From Gammaproteobacteria bacterium (GTDB taxonomy: Bacteria; Pseudomonadota; Gammaproteobacteria; Cardiobacteriales; Wohlfahrtiimonadaceae), in NCBI GenBank assembly GCA_003864535.1, contig BHEQ01000099.1:1-7307 (forward strand): a DNA stretch of 7,307 bases, given 5' to 3'. Positions 1 through 5,365 of this stretch are shown in pieces (position 1 is the stretch's first letter; each line of letters opens with the position of its first letter). Both the position numbers and the translations under genes were made by a program. Below the pieces are notes generated by a model. That model was not told the DNA's origin. It did not search any database and was given only the letters and a program-made list of their open reading frames with translations.

Positions 1-45
1 AGCTTAACTTTAGGGGACTTCTATTAATTAGATTTTTCAAGGCTT

Positions 46-101
46 GCAATTTTATTAAAAGCGCAGTTTACATAGGTAAATGAGCATTTTAGTAAAATTG
101 C
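46..101. other. nested inverted repeat downstream of rlmB
   Basis: Outer arms GCAATTTTA (46-54) and TAAAATTGC (93-101) are perfectly complementary over 9 bp. An inner pair TTTAC (67-71) and GTAAA (76-80), with CA/TG extending it past a one-base bulge, closes a 4-nt loop. It lies 33 nt after the rlmB stop. A 3' transcript-end structure is possible, but no U-tract follows on either strand, so it is not a standard terminator. No gene is recognisable in the rest of positions 1-133. Confidence 0.4.
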
Positions 102-133
102 GTAACGTAGAAAAAGCAAAAATAGATGTGCCC

Positions 134-907
134 TTATGATTTTTTAGTTAATACAGCACTAAGATCTTGACGAACACGTGCGGCTTCAGCAAGAGTTATT
201 CCCGTTGCAACAGATACATTTAAGCTTTCAATAAATCCTGCCATCGGGATGTTAATTAAAAAATCGCAACTTTCTCTAGTCAAACGCCGCATGCCTTCAC
301 CTTCCGCACCCATGATTATCGCCAGAGGTCCTTTAAAATCAGCATGATATATTGTTTGCTTGCTCTCACCAGCAAGACCTGCAAGCCAAATTCCACGTTT
401 TTTTAAGGCTTCTAAAGTACGCGCTAAATTAACTACTTGCACAAAAGCTATGCGTTCAGCTGCGCCACTAGAGACTTTACGCGCCGCAGGTGTTAAACCA
501 CAAGCTCGGTCAGCTGGCGCGATTACCGCGTGCACACCAAATGCTTCAGCACTTCTTAAACAAGCTCCAAGATTATGTGGATCAGTTACGCCATCTAAAA
601 TCAATAAGAAAGGTGGCTGCTCAAGTTTATCAAGGAGCGCATATAAATCTTGCTCACCAAGGGAATTTTTAGCTTCAACTTCAGCAACAACACCTTGATG
701 CTTGACTTCACCGACAAGGGTAAATAATGTATGATCATCTACTTTGTCTATTTTTATTTTAAGCTCTTCACATAATGCTGAAAGCTCAGCTAAACGCTTA
801 TTTGGCACTTTATGCGAAGATGCTGCTTCAATATAGACTTTTAAAACTTTAGAAGAATTAATCGCCGCAGTTACTGCATGAAACCCATATATTGTATCAA
901 TCGCCAC
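134..907 (-). CDS. rlmB: 23S rRNA (guanosine-2'-O-)-methyltransferase RlmB (SpoU/TrmH family)
   Basis: The product is 257 aa, about the usual RlmB length. The family transfers methyl from S-adenosylmethionine to the 2'-O of G2251 (E. coli numbering) in the P loop of 23S rRNA, in the cytoplasm. Residues ~5-80 form the small N-terminal RNA-binding domain (IYGFHAV, then KHQGVVAEV), followed by a linker and the knotted SPOUT domain from ~100. All three SpoU motifs are intact: motif 1 at 105-120 (DGVTDPHNLGACLRSA, with Asn112 and Arg118), motif 2 at 199-206 (MGAEGEGM), and motif 3 at 219-236 (IPMAG, then ESLNVSVATG). I accept the GTG start at 905-907 because it has an AGG-type ribosome site and leaves the family's IYG(F/I)HAV only a few residues from the N-terminus; no nearby ATG is in frame. 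In many proteobacteria rlmB follows rnr (RNase R), but here an exported-protein gene precedes it. TrmH or another SpoU paralogue is the alternative, but the N-terminal domain and length favour RlmB. Confidence 0.95.
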   Translation of the reverse strand: MAIDTIYGFHAVTAAINSSKVLKVYIEAASSHKVPNKRLAELSALCEELKIKIDKVDDHTLFTLVGEVKHQGVVAEVEAKNSLGEQDLYALLDKLEQPPFLLILDGVTDPHNLGACLRSAEAFGVHAVIAPADRACGLTPAARKVSSGAAERIAFVQVVNLARTLEALKKRGIWLAGLAGESKQTIYHADFKGPLAIIMGAEGEGMRRLTRESCDFLINIPMAGFIESLNVSVATGITLAEAARVRQDLSAVLTKKS

Positions 908-911
908 AATG

Positions 912-916
912 CACCT
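912..916 (-). promoter_or_regulatory. ribosome binding site supporting the GTG start of rlmB
   Basis: The minus strand reads AGGTG, with the AGG core 6 nt before the GTG at 905-907. An ATT codon sits directly before the GTG, but ATT starts are very rare outside infC and a few others, so GTG is preferred. Confidence 0.5.
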
Positions 917-938
917 ACTTTTATAAAAATAATCGGTA

Positions 939-944
939 ATTATA
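939..944 (-). promoter_or_regulatory. candidate -10 box for rlmB
   Basis: The minus strand reads TATAAT in the 83-nt gap between the LysM-FecR gene and rlmB, placing a start near 932 with a leader of about 25 nt. The -35 region is poor (TCGAAT at 17-nt spacing). Read-through from the upstream gene is an equal alternative, since I see no terminator in this gap. Confidence 0.3.
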
Positions 945-990
945 GAGTTAATTTACTTAAAATTCGAGTAATTATTTTAGTAATGTGCGT

Positions 991-2679
991 TTATTCACGT
1001 AAAAACTTTAATGGCAATAATAAGTAATCCTTAAAGCTCCCAGATGTAATCGTGAATGTTTGGGGCTGTCCCCAAATTCCTTCAAATCCATCTTCACTAA
1101 TTATTTGGAGCCTAAAATAGTAAGTTCCACTTAATAAATTCTTAATTTCAGTGAAGTTTTTAGTAACAATGCGCCCTAATAATATATTCTTAAAACTGCG
1201 CTCTTGAGATATTTGAAAGCGATATTTAAAATTATCACCCGCATTATTCCAGCGTAATGTTAAGGTATTATCTTTATATTTTGCCTCATCTAATTTTAGA
1301 GCATGGGGCAAAATCTTAAATGAGATTGGATCTGAAAAAGGTCCTTGTCCATCTTTTACTGAAATCGCGGCTATTCTCCAAAAATATGTGCCCGACTTAG
1401 GACGCTCTTGGAGCAAGAAGGAAGAGCTACCCGAAATATCTTTTTGCAATATAAGCTTATCAAATTTAAAATCTTGAGCAATCTCTAAGCGGTAAGCACT
1501 TATACTAGTTTGCTTAGCCCATTTAAATTGAATATCTTTAGTTGATACTGGTTTCTCTATTTGAGGTGAAATAATAATCGGAGGTATCGGGCGCGCTTTT
1601 AAAATAAAATCATAGCGTGCCTCTTCACCTTTAAGGTTTTTATCATTAATGGCAGCTACAATCATTGTATAATTACCATCTGGAATATCTCGACTGATAA
1701 TATTGGATTTATGGATAGTTTCATTGGAAACATGACGATATTGATCATCATCTTTAATAATAATAACAGTATGATACCCTTTAATATTTTGCACCTCTGG
1801 CAACACAATATTTATAGGACTGCGTTCAATAATAGGAGGAATACCCCCAAGAAATGGAGCTTTGGGCAGATTATGAATCTGAACTTCACCATCTTCAGAA
1901 ATAATCGCACCACGTCCTTTTGTAACATCATTTTCTATATCTGTTTTATTTGATTTAACGACTATCTTGCCCCGCAAAACCTCGGCAATCGTGGGTAGAT
2001 CATCTTGCCCAACGCTCACTGTAAATTTAGTGCCTCTGACAGAAGTTGTCGCAAGTTTCGTATGTATTTCATAGCGAATATTGTATTCTTTGTTAGGATT
2101 AACATCATTAGTTATACTTCCCTTATCTAAATATAAGTTCATATCAGAAAGTGTGCCATCGCCCAATACATCTAAGCCTTCTAATTTTAACTCACTATTA
2201 CTTTGCACAAGTAAACGCGATCCATCTAAAAAGATAATCGTGGCTAAAGCATCCTTACCTGTTTTAATTATCGATCCTTCTAATAAGGTAACTTCTAGCC
2301 CTTGCGTAACTTTTTTTGCATTAGAAAAAGATACTTTTGAGGCATCATGAAATATAATCTGCACATCCCCTGTAGTATAAATTAATTTTGCAGAGCCATT
2401 TTCTTGATGAAGCCATTGTATTGGGATTCTAATAATTGTGTCTTCGGCGATATTATTTGGGTCAGGGAGCTTGTTAAGTGCAATTAATTGCGACCAATAT
2501 TTCATATCAATTAGATGTTTTTTACTAATATTCCAAAGACTATCCCCAGCTTTTGCCTTATATATATACTCATTTGCCCAAGTTTTCTGTATAAATAAAC
2601 ACGCGAAAATATAGATAAATATAATCACAAGAGTATGTTTTTTGAGTGCTTTAGGATTGTTTGTTTTTATGGATTTCAC
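991..2679 (-). CDS. exported LysM / FecR-domain protein with C-terminal fibronectin-III-like modules
   Basis: The product is 562 aa and its exact function is unknown. Visible order: a basic N-terminus and hydrophobic core (~16-31, LVIIFIYIFACLFI) with a likely signal peptidase I site after Ala35 (KTWA/NEY); a LysM module at ~38-86 (YKAKAGDSLWNIS, later IRIPIQWL), a fold that binds peptidoglycan glycan; a FecR-type beta domain at ~95-245 (GSIIKTGKDALATIIF, DGSRLLV, TTSVRGTKFTV); a proline-bearing Ig-like stretch at ~280-362; and two similar FN3-like modules at ~365-456 (SGTYFWRIAAIS) and ~465-544 (SGTYYFRLQIIS). The tail is hydrophobic (DYLLLPLKFLRE). This predicts a periplasmic or envelope-associated protein that contacts the wall and presents beta modules to a partner. 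No ECF sigma factor or TonB receptor gene is nearby, so the anti-sigma role of true FecR is not supported. The GTG start is the only sensible one: an in-frame stop lies five codons upstream, GGAA is correctly spaced, and the signal peptide follows directly. Confidence 0.85.
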   Translation of the reverse strand: MKSIKTNNPKALKKHTLVIIFIYIFACLFIQKTWANEYIYKAKAGDSLWNISKKHLIDMKYWSQLIALNKLPDPNNIAEDTIIRIPIQWLHQENGSAKLIYTTGDVQIIFHDASKVSFSNAKKVTQGLEVTLLEGSIIKTGKDALATIIFLDGSRLLVQSNSELKLEGLDVLGDGTLSDMNLYLDKGSITNDVNPNKEYNIRYEIHTKLATTSVRGTKFTVSVGQDDLPTIAEVLRGKIVVKSNKTDIENDVTKGRGAIISEDGEVQIHNLPKAPFLGGIPPIIERSPINIVLPEVQNIKGYHTVIIIKDDDQYRHVSNETIHKSNIISRDIPDGNYTMIVAAINDKNLKGEEARYDFILKARPIPPIIISPQIEKPVSTKDIQFKWAKQTSISAYRLEIAQDFKFDKLILQKDISGSSSFLLQERPKSGTYFWRIAAISVKDGQGPFSDPISFKILPHALKLDEAKYKDNTLTLRWNNAGDNFKYRFQISQERSFKNILLGRIVTKNFTEIKNLLSGTYYFRLQIISEDGFEGIWGQPQTFTITSGSFKDYLLLPLKFLRE

Positions 2680-2685
2680 AATTAA

Positions 2686-2689
2686 TTCC
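2686..2689 (-). promoter_or_regulatory. ribosome binding site supporting the GTG start of the LysM-FecR gene
   Basis: The minus strand reads GGAA with a 6-nt spacer before GTG at 2677-2679. An in-frame TAA at 2692-2694 limits any upstream extension, and no in-frame ATG occurs before the LysM module, so this short match decides the start. Confidence 0.5.
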
Positions 2690-2729
2690 GATTATTGTTA
2701 GATTGTGTAAACTTAAAATAGTTGCGCTT

Positions 2730-2735
2730 ATTATA
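2730..2735 (-). promoter_or_regulatory. candidate -10 box for the LysM-FecR gene
   Basis: The minus strand reads a perfect TATAAT in the 193-nt gap after rlhA, which would place a transcript start near 2723 and give a 5' leader of about 45 nt. At 16-19 nt spacing I find no good -35 match (GTAGCG at 17), and there is no TG extension. In AT-rich DNA the hexamer can arise by chance, but the gap size and change of function across it make a separate promoter plausible. Confidence 0.4.
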
Positions 2736-2872
2736 GCTGAGAGTTTGTATTGCGCTACATTTTATTAATCTATTTTACTTGGACGGACACCAATTATTTC
2801 TACTGCGAGCAATGAAAGATGTGCTAGATGGCTCTTTTAAAGTCGCAACATACTTGTGTTAATCTCTTAGAT

Positions 2873-4837
2873 TTAGCTACCAGCTAGTGCTTGGCGCAAG
2901 ATATGCGGTTTTATTTTTCCCATAACCTGCATCTCACACGCTCTACAATTAAATTTTAAATTAATAATCTCATCATTATGAATAAGCTGCATAGGTTCGG
3001 CACGGATTTGTCCCATCACGCCTGTCACCCCTTTCGCTTGTTTTGGGCATAAATTAAAAGAAAAACGTAAGCAATGTTTGGTGATCATTACTGGCACTTC
3101 TGATTTTTCTTCATGGGATTCATAAGCATTATCAATAAGCTTAACTCCATAATCTGCATAAAACTCGCGTGCTTTATGATTATACACATTAGCAAGATAA
3201 GTTAATGATACTTCAGGATAGACTACCGCTAGATTTGGTATGATTTTACGTGTTTCTCGTGCGTCTTTATGTGCCTTAATCCGCGCAGCAGTTAAGCTTG
3301 CAATTGCATCGCGGCGTAATTGATTGATAACTGCATTAGGTATAAACCATTTTTGGGATAATTCAAGCAAGATATCCGTATCTATATTTTCCAAAAAGAA
3401 ATCTGTTTGCCCAAGTTTAGCTAAGCTCTTTTTTATATTTTGGCTTACATTCTGGATATCATGATCTTGATTTTTAGCGATTTCTAAATTAATTGCTACA
3501 AAATTGCTGATCTTAATTCCAGATTCACACACTAAAGTTAATATTAATGATTTTGCATTAATATCTTCACTTAATAGCATTTTTTTTATTTGGATTTTAC
3601 GTAGCGCAGATTCTTTATTTAAGGCTTGATCCCATGCATGATCTAAATTACGATTCACAAGTGTTCCATTTTTAAGTTTTGCAAAATCCTCTAACATTTC
3701 ATTAGGATAAACCCGATAATCTAAAGCGGCAATTTCAACAACGGTACTTGCACGAAAGCCAAAGACTTCACGCTTAATTAATAAATTTAAACCATCACCA
3801 TTAACTAAAGGTGCATTTGTTTTGATACGCAAGTGATCTTTAAAAACACCCGTAAGTTCACCAATCGGCAAACCGACAAATTTTGGAGATTCAAATGCGC
3901 CAATATCACCATGACGCTCATTTACAAAATAGTCAGTATTACCGCGATGGAAGGTTTTATCAGGATTAGGAATAAAATAATGAGTTGTCGTTCCAGTTGA
4001 AGTGCGTTTAAATTCTATATTATTATGTTGCTTATTTTCCATAATTAAATCAAGTTGCTGATGATAAAAAGCCGTGATATTTTTCACATAATTTAAATCT
4101 TTATAACGCCCTTCAATTTTAAAAGATTGCACTCCTGCATTGATTAAATGCAATAAATTGGCACTTTGATTATTATCTTTCATCGATAATAAATGCTGTT
4201 CAAACGCAACCACAGCTCCGCTTGAATCTTTTAACGTATAAGGTAGGCGGCAAGCTTGTGAACAATCACCACGATTAGCACTGCGCCCTGTTTGTGCATG
4301 AGAAATATAGCATTGCCCAGAATATGCCACACATAATGCCCCATGAATAAAAAATTCTAGAGTTGCAGCTGTTACCGCTGAGATTTGTTTGATTTGGGTT
4401 AGATCAAGCTCGCGCGCTAAGACTAATTGGGAAAAACCAACATTTGCCAAAAACGCAGCTTTTGCCGGGTTACGAATATCACATTGAGTTGATGCATGCA
4501 GATCAATTGGCGGGATATCAAGCTTTAAAATCCCCATATCTTGGATAATTAAAGCACTAACCCCAGCATCATAGAGTTGATAAATGAGCTTTTGAGCTGC
4601 ATCTAATTCATTATCATGCAAAATTGTATTGAGCGTTGTAAAAATCTTAACATTATAGATCTGTGCAAATTCAACTAATCTTGCAATATCGCTGACGCTA
4701 TTATGCGCACTGTGCCGCGCTCCAAAGGACGGTCCGCCAATATATACAGCGTCCGCTCCATGTAAAATAGCTTCCCGTCCAATGCTAAGATCACGCGCAG
4801 GGCTTAATAACTCAATATGATTTTCAGGAAGGCTCAT
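2873..4837 (-). CDS. rlhA: 23S rRNA 5-hydroxycytidine C2501 synthase RlhA (YdcP, peptidase U32 family)
   Basis: The product is 654 aa and matches E. coli RlhA/YdcP, as I remember it, nearly end to end. RlhA is needed to hydroxylate C2501 of 23S rRNA at the peptidyl-transferase centre, using prephenate-derived chemistry. Residues ~8-300 are the U32 domain: ELLSPARD (9-16), GADAVYIGG (27-35), then the U32 signature at 161-179 (E161, G166, C169, G174, C176, S179). C169, C176, C192 and C196 match the cysteine set that holds a 4Fe-4S cluster in related U32 proteins. Residues ~390-500 correspond to the DUF3656 (collagenase-associated) domain and are the least conserved part. The C-terminal part (~530-645) keeps VYPE, LANVYN and a second cysteine set (C589, C597, C631, C634). 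The length excludes the shorter paralogue TrhP (YegQ, about 450 aa), which acts on tRNA. The start is 6 nt after the rbfA stop with no clear Shine-Dalgarno, suggesting translational coupling. The protein ends soon after KIKPHIL, shorter at the C-terminus than E. coli RlhA. Confidence 0.95.
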   Translation of the reverse strand: MSLPENHIELLSPARDLSIGREAILHGADAVYIGGPSFGARHSAHNSVSDIARLVEFAQIYNVKIFTTLNTILHDNELDAAQKLIYQLYDAGVSALIIQDMGILKLDIPPIDLHASTQCDIRNPAKAAFLANVGFSQLVLARELDLTQIKQISAVTAATLEFFIHGALCVAYSGQCYISHAQTGRSANRGDCSQACRLPYTLKDSSGAVVAFEQHLLSMKDNNQSANLLHLINAGVQSFKIEGRYKDLNYVKNITAFYHQQLDLIMENKQHNNIEFKRTSTGTTTHYFIPNPDKTFHRGNTDYFVNERHGDIGAFESPKFVGLPIGELTGVFKDHLRIKTNAPLVNGDGLNLLIKREVFGFRASTVVEIAALDYRVYPNEMLEDFAKLKNGTLVNRNLDHAWDQALNKESALRKIQIKKMLLSEDINAKSLILTLVCESGIKISNFVAINLEIAKNQDHDIQNVSQNIKKSLAKLGQTDFFLENIDTDILLELSQKWFIPNAVINQLRRDAIASLTAARIKAHKDARETRKIIPNLAVVYPEVSLTYLANVYNHKAREFYADYGVKLIDNAYESHEEKSEVPVMITKHCLRFSFNLCPKQAKGVTGVMGQIRAEPMQLIHNDEIINLKFNCRACEMQVMGKIKPHILRQALAGS

Positions 4838-4843
4838 CGTTAC

Positions 4844-5299
4844 TTATTCACTTGATTTGCTTAGATTTGCATCTATATTAATATCTTGATCAATATCTTG
4901 ATTAATAACAGGATCAAGATCAATATCACCACGCGCTTTAGCAACTTGCGCATCTTTAGCGACGGCTTGATTGATAAGGTTTGAAAGTGCGGATGCTTTT
5001 TCTAATTGTTCATCATAGATAAAAAATAGTTTAGGAATAGTACGCAAGCGCAATAATTTACCCAAAGCACTTCTAATCGTCCCTGCTTGATCTTTTAACG
5101 CTTGCATCACTTCCAAACGATCTTCAAGCGGACCTAAATAAGTTACGAGTACTTTAGCTTGAGATAAATCGCGCACGACATCAACCATGGTTACAGATAC
5201 CATAACCGCACGCGCATCACGAACCTCTTTACGAATAAGTAAAGAGATCTCTTGTTTAAGCTGCTCGCCTATACGGCGTGTTCGAGATACTCCAGTCAT
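4844..5299 (-). CDS. rbfA: 30S ribosome-binding factor RbfA
   Basis: The product is 151 aa. RbfA is a KH-fold protein that binds the immature 30S subunit near the 5' end of 16S rRNA and is needed for late processing and cold growth. Family marks in order: an N-terminal basic helix (RTRRIGEQLKQEISLLIRKE, 6-25), RDLSQAKV (43-50), the KH core with the AGTIRSALGK helix region and RLR (72-86), and IPKLFFIYD (88-96), followed by a helix to ~115. From ~124 the chain becomes a low-complexity acidic tail rich in Asp, Ile and Asn (DIDLDP, NQDIDQDINID). This makes it longer than the roughly 120-135 aa usual for the family. The start is ATG with a good AAGGA 6 nt upstream. It follows infB by 66 nt, the standard proteobacterial order, and precedes rlhA by 6 nt. 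Confidence 0.95.
   Translation of the reverse strand: MTGVSRTRRIGEQLKQEISLLIRKEVRDARAVMVSVTMVDVVRDLSQAKVLVTYLGPLEDRLEVMQALKDQAGTIRSALGKLLRLRTIPKLFFIYDEQLEKASALSNLINQAVAKDAQVAKARGDIDLDPVINQDIDQDINIDANLSKSSE
4880..4927. repeat. short imperfect repeats in the 3' end of rbfA
   Basis: AATATCTTGAT occurs at 4880-4890 and again 12 nt on at 4892-4902; GATCAATATC occurs at 4888-4897 and 4918-4927; ATCTTGATC (4883-4891) is inverted as GATCAAGAT (4912-4920). The 12-nt period keeps the frame and encodes the Asp-Ile-Asp/Asn tail of RbfA, which suggests in-frame expansion by slippage. Confidence 0.7.
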
Positions 5300-5305
5300 T
5301 GTATT

Positions 5306-5310
5306 TCCTT
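5306..5310 (-). promoter_or_regulatory. ribosome binding site of rbfA
   Basis: On the minus strand this reads AAGGA, 6 nt before the ATG at 5299. It is the clearest Shine-Dalgarno in the window and fixes the rbfA start. Confidence 0.75.
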
Positions 5311-5326
5311 TTAAGTTAATGGCTTT

Positions 5327-5359
5327 TAAGGGCTTTGGTAATGATAATCCTAGCCCTTA
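5327..5359 (-). other. inverted repeat between infB and rbfA
   Basis: A perfect 8-bp inverted repeat, TAAGGGCT at 5327-5334 and AGCCCTTA at 5352-5359, encloses a 17-nt loop. It begins 6 nt past the infB stop. In the direction of transcription it is followed by A-rich, not U-rich, sequence, so it does not look like an intrinsic terminator. A processing or stabilising mRNA hairpin inside the infB-rbfA transcript is a possible role. Confidence 0.45.
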
Positions 5360-5365
5360 TAGTTT

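Noticed and set aside
360..698. Plus-strand open frames of 112 and 60 codons inside rlmB
   Set aside because: They lie antisense to a clear RlmB frame with intact motifs, and their translations show no family resemblance.
926..978. AT-only inverted repeat (926-933 with 971-978) as a terminator of the LysM-FecR gene
   Set aside because: The stem is 8 A/T pairs with a 37-nt loop, which is expected by chance in such AT-rich DNA.
2590..2605. Lipoprotein signal (Cys27 within IFACLF) in the LysM-FecR protein
   Set aside because: Phe at the -2 position does not fit a lipobox and the hydrophobic core continues past the cysteine; a signal peptidase I site after TWA fits better.
991..2679. FecR-type anti-sigma regulator of iron uptake
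   Set aside because: No ECF sigma factor or TonB receptor gene is present, and a signal peptide plus LysM at the N-terminus replaces the cytoplasmic sigma-binding region of true FecR.
2873..4837. Secreted collagenase or peptidase, the older label for U32 proteins
   Set aside because: There is no signal peptide, and the full-length match to RlhA with the Fe-S cysteine set points to RNA hydroxylation.
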